Source of the DNA: Planomicrobium stackebrandtii
Lineage (GTDB): Bacteria; Bacillota; Bacilli; Bacillales_A; Planococcaceae
DNA: 64,000 nucleotides
Assembly: GCF_030814955.1 (NCBI RefSeq)
Contig: NZ_JAUSWB010000001.1
Coordinates: forward strand, 558,001-622,000
Direction: 5' to 3'
Position numbers and translations under genes: made by a program. A model generated the notes under the pieces. That model was not told where the DNA came from and did not search any database. It saw nothing but the letters and a program-made list of their open reading frames with translations. This document shows, one piece after another, positions 18,721 through 28,986 of the stretch (positions are counted from its first letter, which is position 1; every line of letters starts with the position of its first letter).

Positions 18721-21700
18721 TTAAATTTTTTCTTCCAGCTTAACTGAAACCAATTTTGAAATCCCTGATTCCTGCATCGTAATGCCATATAGAACATCCG
18801 CACCTTCCATCGTTCCTTTGCGGTGGGTGATTACGATAAATTGGGTATCTTCACTGAACTTCTTCAGGTATTGACTGTAACGCACGACATTCGATTCATC
18901 AAGCGCCGCCTCGACTTCGTCCAGTACACAAAATGGCACAGGGCGCACATTCAAAATCGCAAACAATAGCGCGATGGCGGTCAGTGCACGTTCTCCGCCT
19001 GACAGCAGGCTCAGGTTCTGCAGCTTTTTGCCGGGCGGCTGGGCGATAATTTCCACACCAGTCCGCAGCATGTCCTGCGGATCGGTCAGCACCAGGTCAG
19101 CCGAACCTCCACCAAACAACTCTTTAAATGCTAGCTGGAATTGCTTCCGGATCGAATGGAAAGTATCGTCGAAACGGCTGGTCATTTCCCCGTCCATTTC
19201 CCGAATTAAAGTACGCAAGGTTTCTTTTGCTTCATTCAAATCATTGCGCTGTTCGGTTAAAAAGGCGTGGCGATCCGAGACATGGTCAAACTCTTCGATA
19301 GCGCCAATATGGACCGGACCTAATTCTTCGATAGACTGCTTCAGCAACTTGACTTTTCTGCGGACAGCCGCTTCCTCGTCCACCATATCGAACTGTTTGG
19401 CTTGCTCGAGCGTCAACTGGTAGCTGGTTTCGAGTTGCGATACCAAGCTTTGGATTTGGACTTCCAGGCGTGTGGATTTGACTTCACATATCCGAACCGC
19501 TTCTACGTATCCTTTATAGATGCGCTGTTGCTCTTTCAGATCCTCTTCGAGGTCGTTCAATCCGCTTTGCTGCGCCGCACGCTGTTCTTTTGTCTGGTCG
19601 ACGGTTTCCAGCATCTGCGATTTTTTCGTTGACCAAGACTGAATTTCCTGAAGAATTTCTTCATCGGAATAAACTTTCGCCGCTTCTTCTGACTGGATCC
19701 ACTGCAATTCTTTTTGATGTTCCTGGAGCTTTCTGCTGCTTTTTTCCAAACGTTCAAAAAGTTCGGCTTCACTTGCTGTCAATTGGATGACGCGTTCTTT
19801 TGTCACAGCATGGAGCGACTTCTGGTCCGCCAATTTTTCCAGCACCTGATCTCTTGCCGATTCGTTTTGCTGCTTGAACAAAGTCAATTCATCGATTTTC
19901 ACCGTAATGGCATCCAGTTCGCCAACGATGCTATCGAGTCGCGCAGAGGCTGTTTCTTTTCGCCCGGTGATGGCCGTTAAATCGTATGCTTTGTTGCGCT
20001 GTTCAGCTTCGAAAAGCTGGAAACGCTCTAAGGTTGTCTTTAGCACCGCTTCGATTTCACGCAGAATAATAGAGCTTTCCGCTTCCATATCCCGGTATTT
20101 TTCGCCCTCGGTCCGCAGGATCTGAATAGCTTCTTCAGCGGCTTTAACTTCGGCTTGTTCTTTCTGAACTGTTTTTTCAGCATTTAAAATCGTTTCTTTC
20201 AATTCTCCTGCTTGCACGAGCAATTGCTCAAGCTCAGCTTTCCGGGAAAAGAAAGAAGCTTGTGTTTTATTGGCGCCGCCGGTCATCGATCCTCCGGCAT
20301 TGACGATATCGCCCTCGAGCGTTACGACACGGAACCGGTTGCCTGTTGCTTTTGCGATGGCCGTCGCGCCTTTTAGGTCTTCGGCAATAATGACATTGCC
20401 CAGAAGATTTTCTATGATCATGGCGTATTGCGGATCGTATTGGACCAATTCAAATGCCATATTAATATAAGAAGGATGCTCACTTACGGCAGCTAAGGTA
20501 TGGTCCGGTATTTTTCGTGCCTTCATGACAGTCATTGGCAGGAATGTAGAGCGGCCCGCTCTTTTTTTGCGCAGGAAATCAATCGCTTCCCGGGCATGCT
20601 GTTCGTTTTCTGTAACGATGTGCTGGCTGGAAGCACCTAAAGCCGTTTCGATCGCTTTGGCGTAATTTTTCTCTACCTGGGCAATCTCAGCGACGGCTCC
20701 CCGGATTCCCGATAAGAGGCCTTTTTCACGTGCCACTAACACTTCACGGACGCCTTGGAAAAAGCCCGAAAAATCGGCTTCCAATTCCTGCAGCGTGTCA
20801 ATCCTTGCACTTAACTGTTTTTGTGACTGATATGCCTGGAACAGCATGGATTGTTTCTGGTCGAACGCCTGCTTTTGGAGCTGGTAGGAAGTTTCACTGT
20901 CTTTGTATTGCTGACGCTTGTCTTCAAGGAGCGTACGGATTTCCTGAACGTTCCCAGACGCCTGCACTTTTTCCTTCTCCAACTTAGTCAGCTCGGCTGT
21001 AAAGTCTGTCCGCTGCGACACAATGCGTCCGGTAGACTCTGACAATTGCTGTGCCTGCAAGTCGATATTTTTCAGTTCATTTTTGACTGTTGCCTGTTCG
21101 TTCATTAAATCGATATAAACCGATTTGCCATTTTCAATTTCGTTGTCGATGTCAGCTGGCGTCCGGTTGAGCTGCTCTTCCAGACTTTTGATGGCTGTCC
21201 GGATCGCCCGCTGCTCCGCTTTGCGTTCTTCCAGCAAAGCCAGCTGTTCGCTGTGCTTTTGCATCAGAAAGTCGTTTTCCAGTTTTTCTGCATCAAGATT
21301 GTCCTGCAGCTGTTGTGCCTGTCGGTGTGCATTGCTTTTTTTCTCAGACATCAGCAGCTTGCGGCCCTGCCATTTTTCCGTCTCAGCGCTGGCTTCCACC
21401 AGGGCATTTTGCGCCTGGTCTATTTTATTATCCAAACCAGCAAGAGTGCGGCGAATGCTGCCTACCGCCTGTTCTTTCTTGTTGATGGTTGCTGACAGTT
21501 GCTGTTCTTTTTCTGAATGAGCGGCAGCGTCATGCGTCAGCTGATCCAATTCCTGCTGCAGGTTACCCGCATCATAGGCCAGTAAAGCGATGTCGGCATC
21601 CTTCAACTGTTCGTTCATATCCAAATAATCACGGGCTGTAGAAGCCTGAATTTGAAGCGGCTCCATCCGGCCGTCCAATTCGTGGAGGATATCAAGCACA

Positions 21701-22269
21701 CGGCTTAAGTTTTCATCGGTTTCATTTAATTTTACTTCAGCTTTTTTCTTGCGCTGCTTGTATTTTAGAACGCCGGCAGCTTCTTCGAAAATCGATCGGC
21801 GCTCTTCTGCCTTCGAATTCAGTATCTCGTCCACACGCCCCTGCGAAATGATCGAGAACGCTTCTTTGCCAAGCCCCGAATCCATAAACAGATCCGTGAT
21901 GTCTTTCAGCCGGCAATTTTGCTTGTTCAATAGATAAGCACTTTCGCCACTGCGAAAAACCCTTCTTGTTACGCTGACCTCGCTGTAATCAAGAGGGACA
22001 CGCCCATCCGTATTGTCTAAAACTAATGTGACTTCCGCAAAATTCAGCGGCTTTCTCGAATCGCTGCCGGCAAAAATGACATCTTCCATTTTAGCGCCGC
22101 GCAGCGATTTGGCAGATTGTTCTCCGAGCACCCAACGGATAGCATCGGTGACGTTGCTTTTGCCGCTGCCATTCGGACCAACAACAGCTGTTACTCCAGG
22201 CACAAAGTCGATGCCGATGCGATCGGCAAAAGATTTGAACCCCATGACTTCCAATCTTTTCAAAAACAT
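18721..22269 (-). CDS. smc: SMC, chromosome segregation/condensation ATPase
   Basis: SMC forms the bacterial condensin with ScpA and ScpB and organises the replicated chromosome. The 1182-residue protein has an N-terminal ATPase half (Walker A GPNGSGKSN, 31-39), two long coiled coils (about 170-500 and 680-1020), a hinge (about 510-670, with GDIVNAGGSMTGGA), and the C-terminal half with signature LSLLSGGERALTAIALL and Walker B FCVLDEVEAALD. Length matches B. subtilis SMC (1186). Only two bases separate it from rnc. Confidence 0.98.
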   Translation of the reverse strand: MFLKRLEVMGFKSFADRIGIDFVPGVTAVVGPNGSGKSNVTDAIRWVLGEQSAKSLRGAKMEDVIFAGSDSRKPLNFAEVTLVLDNTDGRVPLDYSEVSVTRRVFRSGESAYLLNKQNCRLKDITDLFMDSGLGKEAFSIISQGRVDEILNSKAEERRSIFEEAAGVLKYKQRKKKAEVKLNETDENLSRVLDILHELDGRMEPLQIQASTARDYLDMNEQLKDADIALLAYDAGNLQQELDQLTHDAAAHSEKEQQLSATINKKEQAVGSIRRTLAGLDNKIDQAQNALVEASAETEKWQGRKLLMSEKKSNAHRQAQQLQDNLDAEKLENDFLMQKHSEQLALLEERKAEQRAIRTAIKSLEEQLNRTPADIDNEIENGKSVYIDLMNEQATVKNELKNIDLQAQQLSESTGRIVSQRTDFTAELTKLEKEKVQASGNVQEIRTLLEDKRQQYKDSETSYQLQKQAFDQKQSMLFQAYQSQKQLSARIDTLQELEADFSGFFQGVREVLVAREKGLLSGIRGAVAEIAQVEKNYAKAIETALGASSQHIVTENEQHAREAIDFLRKKRAGRSTFLPMTVMKARKIPDHTLAAVSEHPSYINMAFELVQYDPQYAMIIENLLGNVIIAEDLKGATAIAKATGNRFRVVTLEGDIVNAGGSMTGGANKTQASFFSRKAELEQLLVQAGELKETILNAEKTVQKEQAEVKAAEEAIQILRTEGEKYRDMEAESSIILREIEAVLKTTLERFQLFEAEQRNKAYDLTAITGRKETASARLDSIVGELDAITVKIDELTLFKQQNESARDQVLEKLADQKSLHAVTKERVIQLTASEAELFERLEKSSRKLQEHQKELQWIQSEEAAKVYSDEEILQEIQSWSTKKSQMLETVDQTKEQRAAQQSGLNDLEEDLKEQQRIYKGYVEAVRICEVKSTRLEVQIQSLVSQLETSYQLTLEQAKQFDMVDEEAAVRRKVKLLKQSIEELGPVHIGAIEEFDHVSDRHAFLTEQRNDLNEAKETLRTLIREMDGEMTSRFDDTFHSIRKQFQLAFKELFGGGSADLVLTDPQDMLRTGVEIIAQPPGKKLQNLSLLSGGERALTAIALLFAILNVRPVPFCVLDEVEAALDESNVVRYSQYLKKFSEDTQFIVITHRKGTMEGADVLYGITMQESGISKLVSVKLEEKI

Positions 22270-22271
22270 TG

Positions 22272-23027
22272 TTACTCCTCCGCTGCTTCCTGCAATTTAC
22301 GGATTGCCAGCTGGGCTGCCTGCTGTTCCGCTTCTTTTTTCGATCGGCCATTGCCTACACCCAGTTCCTGCTCCGCCAGAGAGACGCGGGTCACAAATAC
22401 ACGGCTATGGGCCGGGCCGATTTCATCAATAATTTCATAAGTCAATGCTCCAGTGTTTTTCTGCTGGACCAATTCCTGCAATTGGCTCTTATAATCCATC
22501 ACATGCGAAAAAGCACCGATTTCCACTTTTGGAAACAACACCATCTCCAAAAATGCGACAACAGGTTCCAACCCCTGGTCAAGGTAAAGGGCACCGATGT
22601 ACGATTCGAAAACATCTGCTAAAAGTGCTGGACGTGTTCTTCCGCCAGTCAGCTCTTCCCCTTTGCCCAACAGGATGTATTTGCCAAAACCAAGTTCGTT
22701 GGCAAATAAAACAAGTGAAGGTTCACAAACGATCGCTGCACGCAGCTTCGTCAATTCACCTTCGCTCATTTCAGGATATTTCGCGTACAGGTAATGCGAA
22801 ACGGATAATTCCAATACCGCATCTCCCAGAAATTCCAAACGTTCGTTGTCGGTAAATTGTTTTCTTCGATGCTCATTCACATAGGATGAATGCGTGAAAG
22901 CTTGATACAGCAATGCAGGCTTGTTAAATGAAACATTCAGTTCTTTTTGCAGTTGTTCAAATGCCGCTTTTGCGTTTTCTTTTATGACGCCCGGCTTTTG
23001 GTGATTTGTTTTTCTATTCATTGCCAT
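22272..23027 (-). CDS. rnc: Ribonuclease III
   Basis: RNase III cuts double-stranded RNA, including rRNA precursors. The signature [14 protein letters not shown] lies at 61-74 and the second catalytic region [19 protein letters not shown] follows. A dsRNA-binding domain occupies the last ~70 residues ([19 protein letters not shown], then [15 protein letters not shown]). The frame is open to 23105, but the ATG at 23027 (MAMNRK) has GGAAGG nine bases upstream and gives 251 residues, like the 249 of B. subtilis. smc follows after two bases. A strong hairpin upstream isolates it from acpP. Confidence 0.95.
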   Translation of the reverse strand: MAMNRKTNHQKPGVIKENAKAAFEQLQKELNVSFNKPALLYQAFTHSSYVNEHRRKQFTDNERLEFLGDAVLELSVSHYLYAKYPEMSEGELTKLRAAIVCEPSLVLFANELGFGKYILLGKGEELTGGRTRPALLADVFESYIGALYLDQGLEPVVAFLEMVLFPKVEIGAFSHVMDYKSQLQELVQQKNTGALTYEIIDEIGPAHSRVFVTRVSLAEQELGVGNGRSKKEAEQQAAQLAIRKLQEAAEE

Positions 23028-23086
23028 TTTTATCTGCCTTCCTTTGTGTACTTCCATCAATTTTACCTTTTTTTCAGCTTTTGTGC

Positions 23087-23137
23087 AAAAAGAGAATTGA
23101 CGCACAACTGCTTAGTATAACAGCAATTGTGCGTCAA
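23087..23137 (-). terminator. Hairpin/terminator between acpP and rnc
   Basis: TTGACGCACAA (23097-23107) pairs perfectly with 23127-23137, extended by CTGCT/AGCA(A), with TCTCTTTTTG following on the minus strand. It lies about 180 bases past acpP, after a repeat-like element. Confidence 0.7.
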
Positions 23138-23149
23138 TGGGTGTTTAAG

Positions 23150-23318
23150 TATGGGTGTTGAGCAGAAGGGCTGGACGGCCGCTTTCGCTTTTCATGGTGT
23201 CCAGCCCCAGCGGCCAGATTCTAGGGTCATAAGCCAACCCGGCTATGCGGCAAAGTACGCCGCTTCGCCGGAGTGTCTTATGCCTGTCGAATCTAGACGA
23301 TCGCTTCAGCATTTCTTG
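23150..23318. repeat. Structured intergenic repeat-like element downstream of acpP
   Basis: A GC-rich block stands out from its neighbours: CCGCTTTCGCTTTTC, GTGTCCAGCCCCAGCGGCC, then GATTCTAGGGTCATAAG, an inner CGGC/GCCG hairpin region, CTTATGCCTGTCGAATC and GATCGCTTC. The GATTC...CATAAG and CTTATG...GAATC arms form an imperfect inverted repeat of about 17 bases enclosing ~50 bases. I recall similar 'TGTCCAGC..CAGCG' intergenic elements in Bacillales and Planococcaceae. It has no credible reading frame. Confidence 0.55.
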
Positions 23319-23319
23319 C

Positions 23320-23556
23320 TTAAGCTTGTTTCTTTTCGATATATGTTACTGCGTCGCCTACTGTAGCCATGTTCTCAGCGTCTTCGTCAGAAATTTCCAT
23401 ATCGAACTCATCTTCAAGTTCCATAACCAATTCCACTACGTCCAATGAATCTGCACCTAGGTCACCGGTAAATGAAGCTTCAAGTTTCACATCGCTTTCT
23501 TCTACACCTAGACGATCCACGATTACTTTAGTTACTCTATCTAATACTGTTGACAA
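23320..23556 (-). CDS. acpP: Acyl carrier protein
   Basis: ACP carries growing acyl chains on a 4'-phosphopantetheine attached to Ser37 in [17 protein letters not shown]. The longest frame starts with GTG at 23565, but that GTG is part of the SD itself (GGGGAGGTGA). The TTG at 23556, eight bases after GGAGG, is the better start and gives 78 residues ([17 protein letters not shown]), the normal ACP length. It follows fabG by 40 bases in the FapR-controlled operon, and rnc lies further downstream. Confidence 0.95.
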   Translation of the reverse strand: MSTVLDRVTKVIVDRLGVEESDVKLEASFTGDLGADSLDVVELVMELEDEFDMEISDEDAENMATVGDAVTYIEKKQA

Positions 23557-23596
23557 TGTCGTCACCTCCCCTCAAATCAGTATACAAAACTCTTAC

Positions 23597-24343
23597 TTAC
23601 ATGACCATACCGCCATCAAGGTGAAGCGTTTGGCCTGTCATGTAGGAGGCATCATCAGAAGCCAGGAACAGCGCCGCTTTTGCGACATCTTCCGGAGCGC
23701 CAAAGCGGTTCAACGGAATTTGTTCCAGCATGGCTTTTTGGACTTCATCGGTCAATTGGTCTGTCATGTCCGTTGTGATAAATCCGGGTGCTACGGCGTT
23801 TGCCGTAATGCCGCGGCTTGCCAATTCACGAGCGGTTGTTTTGGTCAAGCCGATGACGCCTGCTTTTGAGGCAACATAATTCGCTTGCCCGGCATTGCCC
23901 ATGACTCCGACGATGGACGCAATGTTAACAATGCGGCCTGCGCGCTGCTTCATCATTTGGCGTGTCACTGCTTTCGTGCAGATAAAGACGCCTTTTAAGT
24001 TGATGTTGATCACATCATCCCATTCATCATCTTTCATGCGCATCATCAAATTGTCACGGGTAATGCCGGCGTTGTTCACTAAAATATCAACCGACCCGAA
24101 AGTTTTCATCGTTTCATCAACCATAGCTTTGACCGATTCTGCATCCGATACATTGGCTTTGACTGCAATTGCCTCTCCGCCATTAGCCTGAATGTCTGCT
24201 ACAACGGCTTCCGCTTTTTCCTGGCTGCCGCTGTAATTGACAACCACTTTGGCGCCGTCTGCTGCAAATTTCCGAGCGATTTCCGCACCGATTCCGCGCG
24301 ATGCCCCTGTAATGATGGCTGTTTTCCCTGCAAGTTTACTCAT
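23597..24343 (-). CDS. fabG: 3-oxoacyl-ACP reductase FabG
   Basis: FabG reduces 3-oxoacyl-ACP with NADPH in fatty-acid elongation. It is a classical short-chain dehydrogenase of 248 residues: TGASRGIG at 12-19, NNAG at 90-93, and the catalytic Ser143, Tyr156 and Lys160 ([21 protein letters not shown]). The ATG overlaps the fabD stop (ATGA), so it is translationally coupled. Context (fabD before, acpP after) decides FabG over other SDR enzymes. Confidence 0.97.
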   Translation of the reverse strand: MSKLAGKTAIITGASRGIGAEIARKFAADGAKVVVNYSGSQEKAEAVVADIQANGGEAIAVKANVSDAESVKAMVDETMKTFGSVDILVNNAGITRDNLMMRMKDDEWDDVININLKGVFICTKAVTRQMMKQRAGRIVNIASIVGVMGNAGQANYVASKAGVIGLTKTTARELASRGITANAVAPGFITTDMTDQLTDEVQKAMLEQIPLNRFGAPEDVAKAALFLASDDASYMTGQTLHLDGGMVM

Positions 24344-25278
24344 TTCGCCAACTCCTCTACCGCTTTTTCAAATGACTCCACGTCATAGACCGGCAAAGTT
24401 TTAACTGAGCGGTCAATCTTTTTCACCAGGCCGCTTAACACTTTTCCTGGTCCGATTTCGATAAATACCGTAACACCAAGATCGATCATTTCGCGCACCG
24501 ACTGCTCCCATAAAACTGGTGAATACAATTGGCGTACCAGAAGGTCCTGTATTTGTGTCGCATTGGTTTCAGCTTTCGCCGTCACATTTGAAACCACTGG
24601 CACTTTGGCATCAAGCAGGAAAGACGTGCTCAATTCTTTCGCTAAATCCTGTGACGCCGAACGCATCAATTCCGAATGGAAAGGACCGCTGACGTCCAGC
24701 GGAATTGCCCGTTTCGCGCCGCGCTCTTTGGCGACAACACAAGCTTGCTCTACTCCTGCTTTTGTGCCGGAAATGACAATTTGTCCGGGACAGTTTAAGT
24801 TGGCGAGCTGAACGACGCCTGTTGTATCTGTCACTTCATTCGTCACTTTTTCCAGTTCTTCACTTTCCAGTCCCAGAATCGCCGCCATGGTGCCTTCTCC
24901 TGCTGGAAAAGCAGTGTTCATAAACAATCCGCGTTTATGTACAATATTGACCGCTGTTGGAAAATCCAACACATTGGAAGTCACCAATGCGCTGTATTCG
25001 CCTAAGCTATGGCCGGCTGTATAGTCTGGCCGGATGCCTGCACGAATCAATCGTTCTGTAATCATTGAACTCACTGTCAACAAAGCCGGTTGGGCGTGAT
25101 AAGTCAGCGTCAACTCTTCCTGAGGGCCTTCAAGCATCAGCTTGGACAATTCGATGCCGAGTGACTGATCCGCGCTTTCAAAGAATTTGCGGCTCGTGTC
25201 ATCCGCTAAAAAGCTTTCGCCCATTCCGACTGTCTGCGAACCTTGGCCGGGATATATAAATGCAATCTTAGTCTTCAT
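24340..25278 (-). CDS. fabD: Malonyl-CoA:ACP transacylase FabD
   Basis: FabD moves malonyl groups from CoA to ACP. The catalytic Ser91 is in [11 protein letters not shown] and the partner His in GPFHSELM. The N-terminal [13 protein letters not shown] motif is typical. Length is 312 residues. It starts one base after plsX and overlaps fabG at its end. It belongs to the FapR regulon by position. Confidence 0.97.
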   Translation of the reverse strand: MKTKIAFIYPGQGSQTVGMGESFLADDTSRKFFESADQSLGIELSKLMLEGPQEELTLTYHAQPALLTVSSMITERLIRAGIRPDYTAGHSLGEYSALVTSNVLDFPTAVNIVHKRGLFMNTAFPAGEGTMAAILGLESEELEKVTNEVTDTTGVVQLANLNCPGQIVISGTKAGVEQACVVAKERGAKRAIPLDVSGPFHSELMRSASQDLAKELSTSFLLDAKVPVVSNVTAKAETNATQIQDLLVRQLYSPVLWEQSVREMIDLGVTVFIEIGPGKVLSGLVKKIDRSVKTLPVYDVESFEKAVEELAK

Positions 25279-25279
25279 G

Positions 25280-26266
25280 TTAGGTCTCCTTTTTCAGCGT
25301 ACTGTAAATTGTTCCGGTTACATCATATTCAACCATTGTCCGCGTCTGGCGTATGGCATTGAAAAGAGCTGTCGCATTTGAAGAACCATGTGCTTTAATG
25401 ACCGGCGCTTTCAAGCCGAACAGTCCCGCACCGCCATACTCGCTGTAATCCAGCATGCCCTTTAGGCCTTTGATATTGTCCTTGACCAGAAAAGCCGCAA
25501 CTTTTGTTTTGGCGTTAGTCATGAAGACGTCTTTGATCATCGAAAATACATTCATGGCTGTTCCTTCGATTGTCTTTAATACCATATTCCCGGTAAATCC
25601 GTCGGTTACGACCACATCAGCCACACCGTTCAGCAAATCACGTGATTCCACGTTGCCAATAAAATTGACAGGCGCTTCTTTTAGTAACGGGAAGGCAGCT
25701 TTCGTCAAGTCGTTGCCTTTTTTCTCTTCGGTTCCAATGTTCAGCAATCCGACTGTCGGATTTTGAATGCCGCGCACCTTTTCAGCATAAATGCTTCCCA
25801 TGATGGCGTATTGAACCAGGTGTTCCGGACGGGCTTCCGCGTTGGCGCCCATATCCAGCATAACGAATCCTTTGCCGTCAATGGTTGGCAAAGTCGGAGC
25901 CAGTGCTGGACGGTCAACGCCGTCGATACGGCCCACTATGAACAAACCGGCTGACATAAGCGCTCCTGTGTTGCCTGCAGATACACAAGCATCAGCGGCT
26001 CCGTCTTTCACAGCTTGCGCCATTCGGACCATTGATGCGTCTTTTTTTCGTTTGACTGACCGCACAGGATCGTCTTCTGACTCAATGACTTCTTCACAAT
26101 GGACGATTGTCAGGCGTTCATGTTCCTTCAGAAATTCCTGCATCTTGTCCTGATGGCCAAAAAGCTGAATTTTAATATCCTTAAATTCATCCAGAGCTTT
26201 AAAGACACCTGCAATGATTTCTTTCGGGGCATTGTCTCCGCCCATTGCATCTACTGCTATTTTCAT
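25280..26266 (-). CDS. plsX: PlsX, acyl-ACP:phosphate acyltransferase
   Basis: PlsX makes acyl-phosphate from acyl-ACP, the first step of phospholipid synthesis with PlsY and PlsC. It is a peripheral membrane enzyme of 328 residues with [17 protein letters not shown] at the start and conserved SAGNTGALM and [13 protein letters not shown] motifs. It overlaps fapR by four bases (ATGA) and is followed by fabD. Confidence 0.97.
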   Translation of the reverse strand: MKIAVDAMGGDNAPKEIIAGVFKALDEFKDIKIQLFGHQDKMQEFLKEHERLTIVHCEEVIESEDDPVRSVKRKKDASMVRMAQAVKDGAADACVSAGNTGALMSAGLFIVGRIDGVDRPALAPTLPTIDGKGFVMLDMGANAEARPEHLVQYAIMGSIYAEKVRGIQNPTVGLLNIGTEEKKGNDLTKAAFPLLKEAPVNFIGNVESRDLLNGVADVVVTDGFTGNMVLKTIEGTAMNVFSMIKDVFMTNAKTKVAAFLVKDNIKGLKGMLDYSEYGGAGLFGLKAPVIKAHGSSNATALFNAIRQTRTMVEYDVTGTIYSTLKKET

Positions 26267-26847
26267 TTTGCTTCACCTTCGCTTTGCTCTGTCATACGGT
26301 ACATTTCAAATGTGCCGATAAAAACCGTTTGTTGATCGACAGAAGAAACCACTTTAACAAATGCCCTGTTTTTTTCAGGATGGCTTTCGATCACTTCCGC
26401 CTTTGCAACTACGCGCTGGCCCGCTGTGACCGGCCGCAAAAATTGCAGCTCCGATTTCACAGTCAAAGCCAATTCTTCATTCATTACCGCAACCGCCAAG
26501 GAGTTGGCCTGCGCAAATAAATGATGGCCTCTGGCAATCTTGTTGCGCTGGAAAACATGTTCCGGTTTGACATCGAAAATCGAAATTGCTTTGTTGTCCA
26601 GTTCAATATCGATAATCTCTCCGATCACTTCGTCGATCGGCAAAGATTTCACTTCATCTTCAAATGTTTTCACGGCTACGTGTTTAATGCGTTCCCTCAG
26701 TTCGGGAATGGCAAGTTCCATCCGATCTAGCCGGATTGTCTGCACACTGACATCAAATTCGACTGACAGTTCTTCATCCGTCACAAACGGGTTGTCTTTT
26801 ATAGAATCTTTTAACGCCTGTTGCCGCTGTTTTTTTGGTCTTTTCAC
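26263..26847 (-). CDS. fapR: FapR, malonyl-CoA-responsive repressor of lipid synthesis
   Basis: FapR represses fatty-acid and phospholipid genes and is released by malonyl-CoA. It has an N-terminal helix-turn-helix ([20 protein letters not shown]) and a C-terminal hot-dog domain ([17 protein letters not shown]). The frame is open from a GTG at 26871, but that codon lies inside the FapR operator; the GTG at 26847 ([12 protein letters not shown]) is preceded by GGGCGGTGA and gives 195 residues, close to B. subtilis FapR (188). It heads fapR-plsX-fabD-fabG-acpP and is itself behind the operator, so it is autoregulated. Confidence 0.96.
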   Translation of the reverse strand: MKRPKKQRQQALKDSIKDNPFVTDEELSVEFDVSVQTIRLDRMELAIPELRERIKHVAVKTFEDEVKSLPIDEVIGEIIDIELDNKAISIFDVKPEHVFQRNKIARGHHLFAQANSLAVAVMNEELALTVKSELQFLRPVTAGQRVVAKAEVIESHPEKNRAFVKVVSSVDQQTVFIGTFEMYRMTEQSEGEAK

Positions 26848-26863
26848 TGTGTCACCGCCCGCT

Positions 26864-26882
26864 ATTAGCACTTGGTACTAAT
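26864..26882 (-). promoter_or_regulatory. FapR operator
   Basis: ATTAGCACTTGGTACTAAT is a near-perfect palindrome matching the FapR box core (TTAGTACC...ACTAA type). It overlaps the predicted transcription start of the fapR operon, so bound FapR would block initiation. Confidence 0.85.
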
Positions 26883-26885
26883 ATG

Positions 26886-26914
26886 AGTATATAAATAACA
26901 AAAAAAGAATGCAA
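26886..26914 (-). promoter_or_regulatory. Sigma-A promoter of the fapR operon
   Basis: TTGCAT (26909-26914), a 17-base spacer, then TATACT (26886-26891). The start would fall near 26880, within the FapR operator. The -35 hexamer is the 3' arm of the recG terminator. Confidence 0.75.
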
Positions 26915-26937
26915 GGAAAATCACGATCCCTGCATTC
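26901..26937 (-). terminator. Terminator after recG, overlapping the fapR promoter
   Basis: GAATGCAGGGA (minus strand, from 26937 down) pairs with TCCTTGCATTC, followed by TTTTTTTG. It begins directly at the recG stop codon. Confidence 0.85.
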
Positions 26938-28986
26938 TTAATCCAGTCTGCCGCCTGATAATATACCCGAATGTTCGATTTGCTGACGCAGGCAGCGCAT
27001 TTCTTCCGCCTGCCAAAATTCTGCGCCGCTGATCAATTTCTCTGCATCTTTTCTGGCCGTCTCAAGCGCCCGGTAATCATGGACCAGGTCAGCCATTTTA
27101 AATTCCGGGATGCCGCTTTGTTTGCGGCCAAAAAAGTCCCCGGGTCCTCTCAGCTGCAAATCCTTTTCCGCCAGCACAAAGCCGTCGTTGGTTTCAGTCA
27201 TCGTCGCCATGCGCTCTTTGCCAATCTCCGTTTTTGGGTCTGCCAACAGCACACAATAAGACTGTTCACTGCCGCGTCCGACGCGCCCTCGCAATTGGTG
27301 CAGCTGGGACAAACCGAAACGCTCGGCATCATAGATGAGCATAAACGAGGCATTCGGTACATTGACTCCAACCTCTACGACAGTCGTCGATACCAATACA
27401 TCCACTTTGCCCTCTGTAAATTCGCGCATCGTCTGTTCTTTTTCTTCTGAATGCAGACGGCCATGCATTAAGCCGACCGTAAACCGGTCCTTGAAATACA
27501 TTGACAACTGCTGGAACAGATCGACCGCATTTTGGTAATCAAGTTTATCCGACTCCTCAATCAGCGGACAAATAACATAGGCCTGTCTTCCTGCGGACAG
27601 TTCCTTTTCCATCCGGCCGACTATTTTGCCAAACATGTCTTTTTTCATCCAGTAGGTTTCAATTTCTTTGCGGCCCACGGGCATCTCATCAATGATCGAT
27701 ACGTCCATTTCCCCGAAAGCCGAAATCGCCAGCGTACGCGGAATCGGCGTAGCCGTCATAAACAGTACATCCGGATTATAGCCCTTGTCTTTCAGCACAC
27801 GGCGCTGATCCACACCAAAACGGTGTTGCTCGTCTGTGATGACAAGCCCCAGCTTATGGAACTTGACCTCAGGCTGAATCAAAGCATGGGTGCCGATCAA
27901 AATATCAATTTCTCCAGCTGCCAGTTGCTCCAGGATCAATTGACGCTTTTTGCCTTTGACCGAACCCGTTAACAGCGCAATGTTCATTGAAAACGGACGG
28001 AACCATTGCTCAAGCGTATTGGCATGCTGCTCAGCCAAAATTTCAGTCGGTGCCATCAATGCGCCCTGCAGCCCCGCAGAATGGGCTGCATACAGTGCAA
28101 TGGCAGCCACGACGGTTTTGCCGGAGCCTACATCCCCTTGCAGGAGACGGTTCATGCGGAACGGCTCTTTCATGTCCTTGCAAATTTCATTGACCACTCG
28201 CTTTTGTGCAGCGGTCAGATCAAAAGGCAGGCTATCAATAAATTTTTTTAAGCGTTCCAGGTCATAATCGATGAACGAGCCGCCCTCTTCTTCACGGTTT
28301 TTTTTGCGCAGCGCCTGCATCTTCAATTGGAACACCAACAGCTCTTCGTAGACAAAACGCCGGCGTGCCTGTTTGACCGCCTCGCCGTCCGGAGGGAAAT
28401 GAACCCATTCCAAAGCATCTTGAATCGGCGCCAATTGATAAGTTTCAACCAAACTTTTTGGCAAGCAATCCTCCATGTCCCCTTTTGCCAAATCAAGTGC
28501 CTGCCTCATCAGCTTGCGGAAGGTTTTTTGGTGGATGCTGCCTTTTAGGCTATAGACAGGTTCAAAATCAGCTCCATCCGTACGCGGACCAATCGAATGG
28601 TTTGATACCGTGATGACTTGCCGCCCACGGTCCCATTTGCCGGTCAAGGTAATGATTTCTCCCAGATGCAATTTGGCCTTAACATAGGGCTGATTGAAGA
28701 AAATCGCTTTGACCAAATGGCGGCCAACTAAAACCCGTACTTGAGTACGCGATTTTTTCTTGCCTAAAAAAAGGACGGAAGGCTCGCTTTCAACCCTTCC
28801 CTCCACGGTAACGCGTTCATTATGAGGCGTATCCGCCAGATCCTTCAATTGAAAATCTTCATGGCGATACGGGAATGTCATGATCAGGTCATGTATAGTT
28901 TCGATTTTCATTTCCTGCAGGGTTTCTGCTGCTTGCTTGCCTACCCCTTTTAATGTGGCGACGGAATCTCTACTGCCCACTTCCAA
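26938..28986 (-). CDS. recG: RecG, ATP-dependent DNA branch-migration helicase
   Basis: RecG remodels stalled forks and Holliday junctions. It has the wedge OB domain (VTVEGRVESEP), Walker A GDVGSGKT, the Walker B-type ITDEQHRFG, and a C-terminal helicase half ending in the TRG region (QLHQLRGRVGRG). The frame is open from a TTG at 29043, but the TTG at 28986, six bases after GGGGGAG, gives 682 residues, equal to B. subtilis RecG. The adjacent TTG at 28989 is an alternative. The start overlaps the end of sdaAA by 17 bases. Confidence 0.94.
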   Translation of the reverse strand: MEVGSRDSVATLKGVGKQAAETLQEMKIETIHDLIMTFPYRHEDFQLKDLADTPHNERVTVEGRVESEPSVLFLGKKKSRTQVRVLVGRHLVKAIFFNQPYVKAKLHLGEIITLTGKWDRGRQVITVSNHSIGPRTDGADFEPVYSLKGSIHQKTFRKLMRQALDLAKGDMEDCLPKSLVETYQLAPIQDALEWVHFPPDGEAVKQARRRFVYEELLVFQLKMQALRKKNREEEGGSFIDYDLERLKKFIDSLPFDLTAAQKRVVNEICKDMKEPFRMNRLLQGDVGSGKTVVAAIALYAAHSAGLQGALMAPTEILAEQHANTLEQWFRPFSMNIALLTGSVKGKKRQLILEQLAAGEIDILIGTHALIQPEVKFHKLGLVITDEQHRFGVDQRRVLKDKGYNPDVLFMTATPIPRTLAISAFGEMDVSIIDEMPVGRKEIETYWMKKDMFGKIVGRMEKELSAGRQAYVICPLIEESDKLDYQNAVDLFQQLSMYFKDRFTVGLMHGRLHSEEKEQTMREFTEGKVDVLVSTTVVEVGVNVPNASFMLIYDAERFGLSQLHQLRGRVGRGSEQSYCVLLADPKTEIGKERMATMTETNDGFVLAEKDLQLRGPGDFFGRKQSGIPEFKMADLVHDYRALETARKDAEKLISGAEFWQAEEMRCLRQQIEHSGILSGGRLD

